From positions 1 to 32,453 of the forward strand of contig NZ_LDQA01000004.1 of NCBI RefSeq assembly GCF_001475935.1: a stretch of DNA of 32,453 nucleotides. The letters run 5' to 3'. Shown here piece after piece: positions 1 through 8,299 of the stretch. The stretch comes from Aureimonas ureilytica. Its GTDB lineage: Bacteria > Pseudomonadota > Alphaproteobacteria > Rhizobiales > Rhizobiaceae. Position numbers and translations under genes: made by a program. A model generated the notes under the pieces. The model was not told the origin of the DNA, ran no database searches, and was given only the letters and a program-made list of their open reading frames with translations. Positions within the stretch are counted from its first letter, which is position 1; each line of letters begins with the position of its first letter.

Positions 1-168
1 CATATCGCCCGGCGCGCGCGGACCCTTGGCCATGGCAGGCGGCGGGGGCGGTGCGTCGGCGTCCGTAGCGGCGGGGGGAGTCGCCGGCCGGGGCGCTGGC
101 TGCTGCGCTGCGGCCCAGGAGGTGAGGCCGACAGCGAAGGCCGTCGCCAGCAAGGCTTGCTTCATCAT
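1..168 (-). CDS. Secreted protein of unknown function, N-terminal part only
   Basis: The reading frame starts at two adjacent ATG codons (MMKQALL...) with an AGGA ribosome binding site just upstream and stays open to the window edge, giving 56 residues. Residues 1-22 look like a Sec signal peptide: a Lys at position 3, a hydrophobic stretch (ALLATAFAVGLTSW) and an AAAQ-type cleavage region. After it comes a low-complexity Pro/Ala linker (PAPRPATPPAATDADAPPPPP). The mature domain lies outside the window, so no function can be given. The protein is probably periplasmic or surface-exposed. It is read away from the fixLJ-like pair, with about 280 bases between them, in the same direction of transcription. 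Confidence 0.6.
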   Translation of the reverse strand, partial: MMKQALLATAFAVGLTSWAAAQQPAPRPATPPAATDADAPPPPPAMAKGPRAPGDM

Positions 169-403
169 TCCTGCATCCTTTCACGGGTTCGTGATGCGCC
201 GTGGAAAGGGCGGTGGAGGCGGTTTGGTTCCTGCCTAAATGAGCGAATATCCGAGCCGCATCTGTGGATGAATGTCGCAGCCTGCCGGCCCAGCTGAGAC
301 CCGTTCGACACTTTCTTCGGGCAGACGCGACGGAACATCGAGGCTTGCCAGCGACCCTCTCAGCGGATGCGTTGAAGAAAGCCGAGGATCGGCCCCAAGC
401 CAA

Positions 404-421
404 GGCGGGGAAAAACCCGCC
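404..421 (-). terminator. Hairpin downstream of the fixJ-like gene
   Basis: GGCGGG at 404-409 pairs with CCCGCC at 416-421 around a six-base A-rich loop (T-rich on the minus strand). It lies about 30 bases beyond the stop codon of the response regulator. There is no clear T tract after the stem, so termination is plausible but not certain. The rest of the 169-450 gap shows no gene. Confidence 0.4.
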
Positions 422-450
422 GGATCGAATGGATCAGCGCTGGATACGGT

Positions 451-1071
451 CTACGACGAGGTCTGGCCGCGCGCATCGATCAGGAGCGCCACGGCCGAGA
501 TGGCATTGTCGACATTCAGCTTGGAAAGGATGTTGGCCCGGTGCACATCCACCGTCCGCGCGCTCAACTCCAACTGATAGGCGATCAGCTTGCTCGACAT
601 GCCCGTGGCGACGAGTTCGAGGATTTGGGTCTCGCGCGCCGTCAACAGGGCCAGGCGCTCGCGGGCCTCGCGGGCCTTCACGTCGCGCAGGTCGTTCTGC
701 CGGTCGATTTCCAAGGCGATTTGAATGATGGCCAGGAGCGCCTTTTCGCTGAACGGCTTCTCGATGAAATCCGTGGCTCCCTGTTTCATGGCCCGCACGG
801 CCAGCGGCACGTCGCCATGTCCTGTCATCACGATGAAGGGTAGATGGCTGCCGGATGCGCGCACATGCGACAGGAGTTCCAATCCATCCATGCCGGGCAT
901 CCTCACGTCGCTGAGAATGCAGCCGGCCGTTTCCTGTGTGAGGTTCTCCAGGAACGCATCCGCCGTGCCATAGATCTGGCAGGGCAGATCATGAGCCGCC
1001 ATGAGGAAGCTCAGCGACTTCAGAACATCGCGGTCGTCGTCGATGATATGAACCACGGCACTACGAGACAT
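451..1071 (-). CDS. fixJ: FixJ-type response regulator (receiver + LuxR-type HTH)
   Basis: This 206-residue cytoplasmic transcription factor has the FixJ layout. The receiver domain (about 4-118) carries the acidic pocket DDD at 11-13, the phosphoacceptor Asp55 in SDVRMPG, a TGHGD segment and Lys105 in EKPF. A linker leads to a LuxR/GerE helix-turn-helix (about 140-200: [19 protein letters not shown], then [10 protein letters not shown]). The length matches FixJ (about 205). Its start overlaps the end of the upstream kinase gene by 11 bases, so the two are co-transcribed and probably translationally coupled. In rhizobia FixJ, phosphorylated by FixL at low oxygen, activates fixK and nifA. No fix or nif target genes lie in this window, so the regulon is unknown. 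The family call is firm; the oxygen role rests on the partner kinase. Confidence 0.88.
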   Translation of the reverse strand: MSRSAVVHIIDDDRDVLKSLSFLMAAHDLPCQIYGTADAFLENLTQETAGCILSDVRMPGMDGLELLSHVRASGSHLPFIVMTGHGDVPLAVRAMKQGATDFIEKPFSEKALLAIIQIALEIDRQNDLRDVKAREARERLALLTARETQILELVATGMSSKLIAYQLELSARTVDVHRANILSKLNVDNAISAVALLIDARGQTSS

Positions 1072-3049
1072 GGGAACTCGTCTTTTCCTTTCGGGCGGGG
1101 ATCACGAATCGGAAGGTCGTCCCGCGTCCTGGTCGCGGCTCGACGGCGATCTTTCCTCCATGCGCCTCGACAATGCTGCGACAGATCGACAGGCCGACAC
1201 CGAGGCCGTTCGATTTCGTTGTGTTGAAGGGTTGAAACAGGGTCTCGGCGATTTCGGGCGCCAAACCCGGCCCCGTGTCCGAAACCGCGATCTCCACGTG
1301 CCGCCCGCAAGGCGAGGGATTGGCCGTTACGCTCAACTCCCGTTGCGGTGAGTCCTCCATCGCTTCGATCGCATTGCGCATCAAATTCAGCAGGACCTGT
1401 TGGATCTGAACGCGATCGGCATGGATGGTCCGCGCGTTCGGCGACACGGCGATGCGGATCTTCACATCGGCTTCGCGGGTGCCGACCATGGCGAGGGCGC
1501 AGGTTTCTTCGACGAGTTTGGCCAGAGCCTCGTCCTGCGAATGCCCTTGGGTCCGCTTCACCAGCGATCGAAGCGATCGAATGATTTCGCCGGCGCGAAC
1601 GGCCTGTTCGGCCGCCTCGGAAACGGCCTGGCCGACGAGGGCGCAGTTCGGGCGAGCGTCCCCATCCGGTTGTTCCAGCAGCTTGCGGCAGGCATGGAGA
1701 TAATTCGTGATGGCCGTCAGCGGCTGGTTGAGTTCGTGCGCCAGAGCCGAAGCCATTTCGCCGAGCGCGGTGAAACGCGAAACTTGGAGAAGCTCGGCCT
1801 GAATTTCCTGAATGCGCTCTTCCGCCGCGCGTCGTTCGGTCAGGTCGCGGATGAAGCCGGTGAAGAAGTGGCCTGTGCCGGTTCGGATTTCCCCCACGCT
1901 CAGTTCCATAGGGAAGGTGGACCCGTCCCGGCGCTGGCCGATCACGATGCGGCCGATGCCGATCACCTTGCGCTCGCCCGTGGCGACGTATCGCGCAAGA
2001 TGGCCATCGTGAAAGGATTGATAGGGCTCGGGCATCAGGCGGCGCACATTCTGGCCGACGATCTCGCCGGACGTGTAACCGAAGAGCCGCTCGGCGGTCT
2101 TGCTGAAGGAATGGATGGTGCCCTTCTCGTCGATGACGATCATGGCATCGGGCACGGTCTCCAGAATCGAGCGCATGTGCTCGTCGGCGACCTTGCGTTC
2201 GTGGATGTCTTCCGTCGTGCCGTACCAACGCAAGATGGAGCCATCGGCGGCAAGGCGCGGAAAGGCTTGGACCCGATGCCAACGGTAGGTTCCGTCGCGC
2301 AGACAAACCCTGATTTCGACCCTGTAGGGGTGACGGTCGCGGGTTGCGGCAAGCCACATCTCATAGGCGTTGTCGCGCTCGTCCGGATGAAGCGCCTCGC
2401 GCCAAGCGAAGCCTTCGCCCGTTTGGCCCGTCAGAACTTCCCATCGGTTCGAGAACTGGTCGACATATCCATCGGGTCGTGCGGTCCAGGCGATCTGGGG
2501 GCTGAGTTCCATCGCATGGCGGTAGTTCTCTTCGCTTTCGCGGCGAGCTCGGACCACCTCCGTCGTATTGGTGCAAATGCACAGAAGGCCCCCTATGGCG
2601 CCAGCGTCATCCCGCACGGCGCTGGTGGAGAAGGCAAAATGCATTTCCCGCGGGCCGTCGCCGAGATCCAGATGCAGTTCGAGGTCGTCCCCCAAGCTCG
2701 AGCCGCCGGCATAGACATGCTCGATCATGGGCCGCAGTTGATCGGCCGCTTCGCTCCAGACGTCGAGAACGGGACGCCCCAGCGCAGCGGGGTGCTTGCT
2801 CCCCAGGAACGAGATATAGGCGTCGTTATAGACCATCGTGTGCGATGGGCCCCAGACAACGAGCATCGGCTGCCGCGACTCGAGCATCACGCACATAAGA
2901 ACGTCCACGGCCACCGGCCAGGAACCACGCGGCCCCAGAGCGGTGCCGGACCAGTCCAGGCCCTCGATCAAATCTGGCATCACGCGTGGCAGGCAATCGG
3001 GGGTGGACGGGGCCGTCGATGAGGAGTTGCATGCCTGGCTCGGAGTCAT
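1061..3049 (-). CDS. fixL: FixL-like heme-PAS oxygen-sensing histidine kinase
   Basis: The start at 3049 is chosen because AAGGAGGGAGGGG precedes this ATG; an in-frame TTG at 3142 would add 31 residues but has no ribosome binding site. The 662-residue product has no membrane segment. Its order is: N-terminal PAS (about 30-165), PAS/PAC (about 170-288), a third PAS (about 290-405), HisKA with phospho-His438 in LAHELNQPL, and HATPase (N-box Asn559 in [10 protein letters not shown] boxes DTGPGL and GLGVGLS). The third PAS closely follows the FixL heme domain: [19 protein letters not shown], the proximal heme ligand position His347 (FHDGH) and the oxygen-contacting Arg position Arg367 (GIGRIV) are both kept. 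In FixL, oxygen bound to this heme turns the kinase off. Classical rhizobial FixL may have membrane segments; this soluble form with three PAS domains resembles the Bradyrhizobium type. A second, unknown input through the first PAS domains is possible. Confidence 0.85.
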   Translation of the reverse strand: MTPSQACNSSSTAPSTPDCLPRVMPDLIEGLDWSGTALGPRGSWPVAVDVLMCVMLESRQPMLVVWGPSHTMVYNDAYISFLGSKHPAALGRPVLDVWSEAADQLRPMIEHVYAGGSSLGDDLELHLDLGDGPREMHFAFSTSAVRDDAGAIGGLLCICTNTTEVVRARRESEENYRHAMELSPQIAWTARPDGYVDQFSNRWEVLTGQTGEGFAWREALHPDERDNAYEMWLAATRDRHPYRVEIRVCLRDGTYRWHRVQAFPRLAADGSILRWYGTTEDIHERKVADEHMRSILETVPDAMIVIDEKGTIHSFSKTAERLFGYTSGEIVGQNVRRLMPEPYQSFHDGHLARYVATGERKVIGIGRIVIGQRRDGSTFPMELSVGEIRTGTGHFFTGFIRDLTERRAAEERIQEIQAELLQVSRFTALGEMASALAHELNQPLTAITNYLHACRKLLEQPDGDARPNCALVGQAVSEAAEQAVRAGEIIRSLRSLVKRTQGHSQDEALAKLVEETCALAMVGTREADVKIRIAVSPNARTIHADRVQIQQVLLNLMRNAIEAMEDSPQRELSVTANPSPCGRHVEIAVSDTGPGLAPEIAETLFQPFNTTKSNGLGVGLSICRSIVEAHGGKIAVEPRPGRGTTFRFVIPARKEKTSSHVS

Positions 3050-3144
3050 TTCAGGTCCCCTCCCTCCTTGCCGGCTCGCGACCCGACGGATTCGCCCAAG
3101 CGAGGACTGGCCTAGAATGGACGCCAGCAAAGTCGGGAGCAACG

Positions 3145-3175
3145 TTTACCTTGGAATACGCTGGAATGGGGTAAA
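3145..3175. promoter_or_regulatory. Inverted repeat upstream of the fixL-like gene
   Basis: TTTACC at 3145-3150 and GGTAAA at 3170-3175 form a perfect inverted repeat 31 bases across. It sits about 96 bases upstream of the kinase start in a locally AT-richer patch. Two copies of TGGAAT (3152 and 3162) lie between the arms. It may be an operator or part of the fixLJ promoter. No FixK/FNR-type box (TTGAT-N4-ATCAA) is seen here. Confidence 0.25.
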
Positions 3176-3272
3176 TAGGGTCGCGCCTACGGATGTAAGG
3201 GCGGCGCCCTGCTGGCGTCTCGGATCTGCTCTGACCGCTCCGCACGCATCGTCAGATGCGATCAAAAATCTC

Positions 3273-3301
3273 TTGATTCCATCATTCCATGGAATTATGG
3301 A
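3273..3301 (+). promoter_or_regulatory. Promoter and palindromic operator of the ArsR-family gene
   Basis: TTGATT (3273-3278) and TATGGA (3296-3301) are spaced by exactly 17 bases and could be -35 and -10 boxes, the latter weak. The spacer and the -10 box are covered by a 22-base inverted repeat (3279-3300) with one mismatch per arm. Its 12-base core ATTCCATGGAAT is a perfect palindrome. Placing the operator between -35 and -10 is the usual arrangement for ArsR/SmtB repressors, which leave the DNA when metal binds. The predicted transcript start falls at or next to the ATG at 3309, and no Shine-Dalgarno sequence precedes that ATG. Confidence 0.6.
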
Positions 3302-3308
3302 TTGATGC

Positions 3309-3623
3309 ATGGCAAACGAATCGCGTGAGTTGACCGACGAGCAGTTGCAGGCCGCTGGCACGATGTTTTCGGCCCTCGCCGATCCGGCTCGGCTTCGGCT
3401 GATCGTCGAATTGGCGCGGGGGGAGGCGACGGTGTCGGATCTCGCCTCCGCCACGCAGGAGAAGCTGACCACCGTGTCGGCCCGGCTCGGGCTGCTTTGG
3501 TCGGCCCGGCTTGTGGCGCGTCGGCGGGAGGGCAAGTCCATGCTCTATCGGCTGCACGACGCGCATGTGCTGACGCTTGTTTCGAATGCCTTGGATCACG
3601 CCTGCGAAGAGCATCATTCCTGA
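3309..3623 (+). CDS. ArsR/SmtB-family metal-responsive repressor, zinc-site (alpha-5) type
   Basis: This 104-residue winged-helix repressor shows the ArsR core (MFSALADPARLRLIVELA, then VSDLASATQEKLTTVSARL and the wing RRREGKSMLYRL). The last helix carries Asp84, His86, His97 and Glu100 in the spacing D-x-H-x10-H-x-x-E. This is the alpha-5 zinc/cobalt site known from SmtB and CzrA. The alpha-3 CxC arsenic/cadmium site (ELCVCDL type) is absent, so arsenic sensing is unlikely. Additional Cys99, His102 and His103 lie beside the site. It lies 12 bases upstream of a histidine-rich gene, with which it probably forms one metal-induced transcript controlled by the palindrome at 3279-3300. The metal specificity is inferred from the motif and not proven. 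Confidence 0.87.
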   Translation: MANESRELTDEQLQAAGTMFSALADPARLRLIVELARGEATVSDLASATQEKLTTVSARLGLLWSARLVARRREGKSMLYRLHDAHVLTLVSNALDHACEEHHS

Positions 3624-3635
3624 AAGGAGCAACCC

Positions 3636-3995
3636 ATGGCTGAGAATTGCACCGTCCACCACGACCACCCGCACAAGCATGGCGCCGGCTGCGGCCATAC
3701 CGCCGTTCGGCACGGCGATCATGTGGACTACCTGCATGACGGCCACTTGCATCACCCCCATGGCGACCATGTGGACGAACATGTGATCGAGGTCAGCGCC
3801 ACCAATCCCGACCGTTGCAATCACGGCGAAGGCTGCACCGGGCACGAGGCCGGTCACGTGCATGGCCCCGGCTGCGGCCACGAAGCCGTGCCGCATGGCG
3901 ATCACGTCGACTATCTCGTGAATGGCCGCCTGCACCATCCCCATGGTGACCATTGCGACGACCACGGCCCGTTGGAAGTGGTGTCCGCGAGCTGA
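3636..3995 (+). CDS. Histidine-rich metal-binding protein with an internal duplication
   Basis: The gene starts 12 bases after the repressor, with the strong ribosome binding site GAAAGGAG. The 119-residue product has no signal peptide or membrane segment and is probably cytoplasmic. It has 27 histidines (23%) and six cysteines. It is built from two copies of one unit of about 50 residues (5-53 and 67-115). Each copy runs C..H..H-HG(A/P)GCGH, then HGDHVDYL, then LHHPHGDH. The copies are joined by a linker SATNPDRCNHGEG. No known enzyme fold is visible. With a zinc-type ArsR upstream, the simplest reading is a zinc (or cobalt/nickel) buffer, store or chaperone made when metal is in excess. No metal exporter lies nearby. 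The function is inferred from composition and context only. Confidence 0.75.
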   Translation: MAENCTVHHDHPHKHGAGCGHTAVRHGDHVDYLHDGHLHHPHGDHVDEHVIEVSATNPDRCNHGEGCTGHEAGHVHGPGCGHEAVPHGDHVDYLVNGRLHHPHGDHCDDHGPLEVVSAS

Positions 3996-4006
3996 GCTCA
4001 AGAGGG

Positions 4007-4021
4007 CCGGCATCCTGCCGG
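4007..4021. terminator. Hairpin between convergent genes
   Basis: CCGGCA (4007-4012) pairs with TGCCGG (4016-4021) over a TCC loop in the gap between the convergent His-rich and glycosylase genes. There is no T tract on either side, so its role as terminator is uncertain. Confidence 0.3.
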
Positions 4022-4066
4022 GGTCACGCTGGCCGGCTCGTCGTCGGCGAGATGTCCGACGGGCCC

Positions 4067-5245
4067 CTATGAGCTTGTCGGCGTTTCGAAGCGCATGGTT
4101 TCGTGCAGCCCCAGCCAGGCCGCGAGGCGCTCCAGTTCCGCCTGGAGTGCTTCGCGTGTTCCGTCCGGCGCGCCAAGTTCCAGATGGATCGAGCGGACGA
4201 CGAGGCGCGAGGCGGCGCGGTCGGCCTTGAGATCGACACGCGCTGCGAGCGCCTCATCCAGCAGAAACGGCAGGACGTAATAGCCGTATTGGCGCTTGTC
4301 GGCGGGAACATAGATTTCGATCCGGTAGCGGAAGCCGAACAGGCGCTCGGTGCGCGAGCGCTCCCAGACCAGGGGATCGAAGGGCGACAGGAGCGCCTGT
4401 GCCGCGATCCGTCGCGGGCGCTTGGCGTCCCGGTACAGCCAGGCATGGCGCCAGCCCGGCACATCGACGGCTAAGAGCACGCCCTCTTCGGCCAGCGCGC
4501 GAATGGCCGGGCGCGCCTCATCGGGCGTCAGGCGGAAATAGTCGCGCAACTCGCCCTCGGTCGCGATCCCGAGCGCCGCGCCCGCCCGTTCGATCAAGGC
4601 CCGGTGCGCCTCCTGCGCGCTCGGGCTCGGCAGGTTCAGGACATCGGCCGGGATGACCCGCTCGGGCAGGTCGTAAACCCGCTCGAAATTGCCGCGCCGC
4701 GCGCCGGTCGTGATATGGCCGGCCCAGAAAAGCCATTCCAGCGCGCTTTTCGTGTCGCTCCATTCCCACCAACCGGCCTTGCCCTTGTGGCTTTCGAAAT
4801 CCGAAATCGCGAGTGGCCCTTCGCGACTGATCCGCTCGTGCAGCGCCATGGCTTCCGACCGGCGCTCGGTCGCGAAACGTCGCATCCGCCCATACCCCGT
4901 CTCGCCCCGGTCGGCCGCCGCCATGCGCCAGCGCAGGAACGGTTGCAGTTCGAAAGGCAAGAGCGAGGCTTCGTGCGCCCAATATTCGAACAATCGGCGC
5001 TGGCGCTTCGGCCCCCAGGCCAAAGTGTCGAGATGGGCGCGCTCATAGGGGCCTAGACGCGAAAAGGCGGGCAGATAATGGGCGCGGGACAGAACGTTGA
5101 CGCTGTCGATCTGGTGCAGATGGAGCCTGCGCAGCGTGCGCTGCAGCTGAAGCGGACCCGGCGCGGCGCTGGGCTTGGCCCCGAACCCTTGCGCGGCGAG
5201 GGCGATCCGGCGCGCCTGCGGCAGGCTGATCGTCTGTGTCGTCAT
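4067..5245 (-). CDS. YcaQ/AlkX-family winged-helix DNA glycosylase
   Basis: The ATG at 5245 follows GGCGGGAG and gives 392 residues (MTTQTISLPQARRIAL...). The frame stays open further upstream, but that extension lacks recognisable sequence and runs into the MarR gene. The protein fits the AlkZ/YcaQ superfamily of tandem winged-helix glycosylases. The catalytic Q-x-D motif is at Gln45-Asp47 (HQIDSVNVL), followed by LSRAHYLPAFSRLG, the region WAHEASLLP, and the late segment LLSPFDPLVWERSRTERLF typical of the family. E. coli YcaQ (AlkX) unhooks DNA interstrand crosslinks and removes N7-alkylated purines; AlkZ relatives use Q-x-Q instead. It is read in the same direction as the MarR gene 98 bases upstream, which may control it. 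The family call is firm; the exact lesion is inferred. Confidence 0.83.
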   Translation of the reverse strand: MTTQTISLPQARRIALAAQGFGAKPSAAPGPLQLQRTLRRLHLHQIDSVNVLSRAHYLPAFSRLGPYERAHLDTLAWGPKRQRRLFEYWAHEASLLPFELQPFLRWRMAAADRGETGYGRMRRFATERRSEAMALHERISREGPLAISDFESHKGKAGWWEWSDTKSALEWLFWAGHITTGARRGNFERVYDLPERVIPADVLNLPSPSAQEAHRALIERAGAALGIATEGELRDYFRLTPDEARPAIRALAEEGVLLAVDVPGWRHAWLYRDAKRPRRIAAQALLSPFDPLVWERSRTERLFGFRYRIEIYVPADKRQYGYYVLPFLLDEALAARVDLKADRAASRLVVRSIHLELGAPDGTREALQAELERLAAWLGLHETMRFETPTSS

Positions 5246-5343
5246 CTCCCGCCCCGTTCGCCGATCCGATGGCTCATCGGAACGCCCGCCAAAAGTCCTG
5301 GCGGGGAGAAGACAGGATTTCGGCCGCCCTGACCACCCGACCT

Positions 5344-5880
5344 TCAGGACGCTTGTTCGCCCTCGGTTTTGGGAATGAGCGTGAAGGGCTGGGTGAGGCT
5401 GGGGTCGGTCGCGATATTGGCGCGCATCTTCGCAAGCCCGGCGGCCAGAAGCGTCATCTCTTCCTTGCTCAGCCCACGCGTCGTCGTCTGGTATAGGGCG
5501 TCGAAACCCGGATCCAGCTCGATCATCAGCTGGATGGCCTTTTCGGTCGGATGAACGAGCTTGGCGCGGCGATCGAGCGGGTCGCAGCTTTGCGTCACAT
5601 AACCGTCCTTGCGCAGGCGATTGATGTGCGATGACAGGGACATGGGTTCGATTTCCATGCGCTCGGCCAGAACATTCTGGCGCGAGCCGGGAAAGCGGAT
5701 GACGTTGCCCAGCGTTCGGATCGCAGCCGGGGTGAGACCGGCCGGGTTGCACGCCAAAGACGCCTCGAACGCCTCTCGAAAGCGCCGCGCTGTTTCAGTC
5801 AGGAGGAACAGCGCCTCGGCTTGGGGATGCGTGTCGGGCACAGGTCGTCTCGTGATGGGAAGGAGTGACGCCCGCGCCAT
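5344..5880 (-). CDS. MarR-family transcriptional regulator
   Basis: The 178-residue product has the MarR winged-helix fold: a dimerisation helix (EALFLLTETARRFREAFEAS), a recognition region (RQNVLAERMEIEPMSLSSHINRL), and the wing DGYVTQSCDPLDRRAKLV with the conserved DxRDRRA-like turn. C-terminal helices complete the dimer interface. The ATG at 5880 lacks a clear ribosome binding site, and a GTG 13 codons later is possible. No cysteine suggests a redox switch; ligands of MarR proteins are usually small phenolic compounds or oxidants. It sits 98 bases upstream of the crosslink-repair glycosylase in the same direction, so it may regulate that gene and itself. No inverted repeat stands out in the 5881-6024 gap. 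Confidence 0.85.
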   Translation of the reverse strand: MARASLLPITRRPVPDTHPQAEALFLLTETARRFREAFEASLACNPAGLTPAAIRTLGNVIRFPGSRQNVLAERMEIEPMSLSSHINRLRKDGYVTQSCDPLDRRAKLVHPTEKAIQLMIELDPGFDALYQTTTRGLSKEEMTLLAAGLAKMRANIATDPSLTQPFTLIPKTEGEQAS

Positions 5881-6024
5881 AACAGAAATGTGTACGCGAG
5901 GCAGCTTGGATTTTCGTCCGCCGCCTACGCGACAGGCCTCCGCATAGGGCCGAAGCGCCGCTCACCGTCGATCCGCGCGACCAAAGCGGATCAGTTGCCT
6001 CCGCTTCCGTCTTTGCGCGAATGC

Positions 6025-8010
6025 TTACGCCGCCTTTGCCGGGTGCGGGGCGGCCGTTTGAACAGGGCTCGACGGCCCTGCTTCGTTCGAAGCGGCGGGC
6101 TGGCTCGCGGGCGCGGGGGACGGCTGCGCGGACGCATCCAGTTCGAAAAAGCTCGTGCAGTCCAGAAGCCGGTGGCCTTCACCCGAAAGCTGGTCGGCCG
6201 TTGCGGCCATCTCGCTCGCCGCGCCGGCATTGGCCTGTGTCACCTGATCCAACTGCTGGATCGCCTGATTGATCTGGGCAATGCCGATCGCCTGCTCGCG
6301 GCACGCGGCCGAGATTTCCTGAACCAGTTCGGAGGTTCGCTGGATGTCGGGCACCAGCCGCGACAGCATCTGGCCGCTGGCCTCCGACGTGGCGAGCGAG
6401 CGATCCGACAATCGGCCGATCTCCTCGGCGGTCGTGCGCGAGCGCTCGGCGAGCTTGCGCACTTCCGAGGCCACGACGGCGAAGCCCTTGCCGTGCTGCC
6501 CGGCCCGCGCGGCCTCGATCGCGGCATTCAACGCCAGAAGATCGGTCTGGCGAGCCAGCTCCTGCACCAGCTCGATCTTCTGGGCGATGGAGCGCATCGC
6601 CTCCACCGAGCCCGCCATCGCGTCTCCGCTGGTGCGCGCGTCCTCGGCCGCCCGAACAGCCATCTTTTCCGTCTGCCCCGCATTGTCGGCGTTCTGACGA
6701 ATATTGGCGGTCATCTGCTCCACGGCCGCGGACGCCTGCTCGGAAGCCGCTGCCTGCTCTGTCGCGCCGGAGGCGAGCTGTTCGGCTGTCGCGGCCGACT
6801 GCGTGGACCCCGAAGCCACCTGCTGCGCCGAGACGACAACCGACGATACGATCTCGCGCAGCTGCCGCGTCATTCCGGACATGGCGCGCAGGAGTTCGGC
6901 AATCTCGTCGTTTCCTTTGGCTGGCATATCCCGGCTGAGATCGCCCGCGCTGATGGCATGGGCGTTCTCGATCACGAGCTTCAAGGGCTGTGCGATCAGG
7001 CGCCGGCACGCCAGGATCACGAGCCCCATCACCACGAGCATCGCCAGAAGGATTGCGCCCATCATCGTATAGGCGTTGCGATCGGCCGGACCGACGATCG
7101 CCTCTGTGGGCATGTCGAGCGCCACGAACCAGCGCGAATTGATGACGGGGATGAGGAGGGGGACGAAGCTGCGCTCGATCTGCGATCCGTCGGGGCCGGT
7201 GAGCGTGGCGGTCACGGGCACGCCCTCCGTCATGGCCTTCTTGAGTTCGTCGCTGCCCGCGCCCTCATAGGGCTTGGTGCGAAGCGCCGCATCGGGATGA
7301 GCGATCCAGTTGCCCTTTTCCGACAGAAGCATGACCTGCCCGACGCCCATCGGCTTCAAGGCCAGAAGCCGGGCCGAGAGCGAGCCGAGGTCGACATCCA
7401 TGCCGATCACGCCGATCAGTTTTCCCGAGGCGGAAAGCGGCGCCATCAGGCTGGCGATCAGCGTGTTGTTGCCGGTTGCCGTCTCGATATAGGGCTCGGT
7501 CGAACTCGGCTTGCCGCTTTGCGTCGGCTTGGTCCACCATTCGGCTTGAGCGTCGTCGTTGAAGGTGGAGAAGGTCAGGGAGGAGGCGCTTTCGCGCGTC
7601 CAGTATCCGGCGAAGACGCCGTTCTTGTTGGTGCCGAGCGCCTTGTCGTCCTTCACCTCGTCCTGCCGCCCGTCCAACGCCTTGGGCGCTTCTGTGAACC
7701 AGGTGCCGAACGCGGTCGGAAAGGCCTCGAGCTGGCGTTTGAGGAGCGTGACGAGCTCGGGCCGTGTCAGTTGCCCCTGTTCCTGGGCCCGGCCCAGAAG
7801 CACGACGGAGGTGGCAAGGCTGCCGGCATATTCGTTGAGTTCGCTCTTGATGCTGTTCGCCGCGCTTGCCGCTTCCGCCAGAACCAGATCATGAGCCCGT
7901 TCCACGGCTCGCTCTCGTGTTTCGCTGGCCAGATAGATGGCGCTCGGCAGCAGCGTCAACGCCAGACCTGCGCCCACCCACGCGATGATCTTCGTTCCAA
8001 GCTTCATCAC
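6025..8010 (-). CDS. Methyl-accepting chemotaxis protein (dCache-type sensor, HAMP, signalling domain)
   Basis: AGGAGA five bases before the double ATG supports the start. The 661-residue inner-membrane receptor has TM1 at about 7-28, a periplasmic domain of about 285 residues that looks like a dCache (double PAS) module ([35 protein letters not shown], then WFVALDMP), TM2 at about 314-335, HAMP at about 336-390, and a long cytoplasmic coiled coil. The highly conserved hairpin tip is at about 486-525 ([19 protein letters not shown], then [17 protein letters not shown]). The C-terminus is an Ala/Pro-rich tail without the NWETF CheR tether. The classical dCache amino-acid motif (R-x-W-Y ... D) is not clearly present, so the ligand is unknown. 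No che or flagellar genes are in the window; it is an orphan receptor. Confidence 0.92.
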   Translation of the reverse strand: MMKLGTKIIAWVGAGLALTLLPSAIYLASETRERAVERAHDLVLAEAASAANSIKSELNEYAGSLATSVVLLGRAQEQGQLTRPELVTLLKRQLEAFPTAFGTWFTEAPKALDGRQDEVKDDKALGTNKNGVFAGYWTRESASSLTFSTFNDDAQAEWWTKPTQSGKPSSTEPYIETATGNNTLIASLMAPLSASGKLIGVIGMDVDLGSLSARLLALKPMGVGQVMLLSEKGNWIAHPDAALRTKPYEGAGSDELKKAMTEGVPVTATLTGPDGSQIERSFVPLLIPVINSRWFVALDMPTEAIVGPADRNAYTMMGAILLAMLVVMGLVILACRRLIAQPLKLVIENAHAISAGDLSRDMPAKGNDEIAELLRAMSGMTRQLREIVSSVVVSAQQVASGSTQSAATAEQLASGATEQAAASEQASAAVEQMTANIRQNADNAGQTEKMAVRAAEDARTSGDAMAGSVEAMRSIAQKIELVQELARQTDLLALNAAIEAARAGQHGKGFAVVASEVRKLAERSRTTAEEIGRLSDRSLATSEASGQMLSRLVPDIQRTSELVQEISAACREQAIGIAQINQAIQQLDQVTQANAGAASEMAATADQLSGEGHRLLDCTSFFELDASAQPSPAPASQPAASNEAGPSSPVQTAAPHPAKAA

Positions 8011-8133
8011 CGTCTCCTGCGAACGGGCAGAGTCTTCGGGTCGGACCCTACCCGCCTATCCATTAAGATCGTCTTCCTGTCTGGCTTCCTTCGAATCCCT
8101 CTTCGTCCGCGGCCGACCAGATCGTATGTCTAA

Positions 8134-8241
8134 GAGACTATTTCGGAAGTCTCGGCGGAGGATCGGCTGACATTGGCAACGGCAGCCCGGACAACAAGCA
8201 ACGCCGCGCCGACCCGGCGGCCTTTCGAACACTATCCGGGT
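8134..8241. promoter_or_regulatory. Two inverted repeats between the divergent chemoreceptor and diguanylate cyclase genes
   Basis: GAGACT (8134-8139) pairs with AGTCTC (8148-8153), and ACCCGG (8212-8217) pairs with CCGGGT (8236-8241). Both lie in the 289-base divergent promoter region. The second ends about 58 bases before the cyclase start. They may be operator or leader structures; no clear sigma-70 boxes could be assigned. Confidence 0.22.
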
Positions 8242-8299
8242 TCATTCTGGAAAAGTGAGAACTCCGACCCACAACGAAGGGCATAGGAGGGCAAGTTTC

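Noticed and set aside
3261-3277. A FixK/FNR-like box (ATCAA-N7-TTGAT)
   Set aside because: The half-sites point the wrong way and the spacing is seven instead of four, so it does not match TTGAT-N4-ATCAA.
5246-5752. N-terminal extension of the glycosylase frame
   Set aside because: It overlaps the MarR gene in another frame, has no family similarity, and an internal ATG with a ribosome binding site gives the normal protein.
5890-8133. A 747-codon open frame opposite the chemoreceptor
   Set aside because: It is antisense to a well-supported receptor gene, has no ribosome binding site and shows biased composition.
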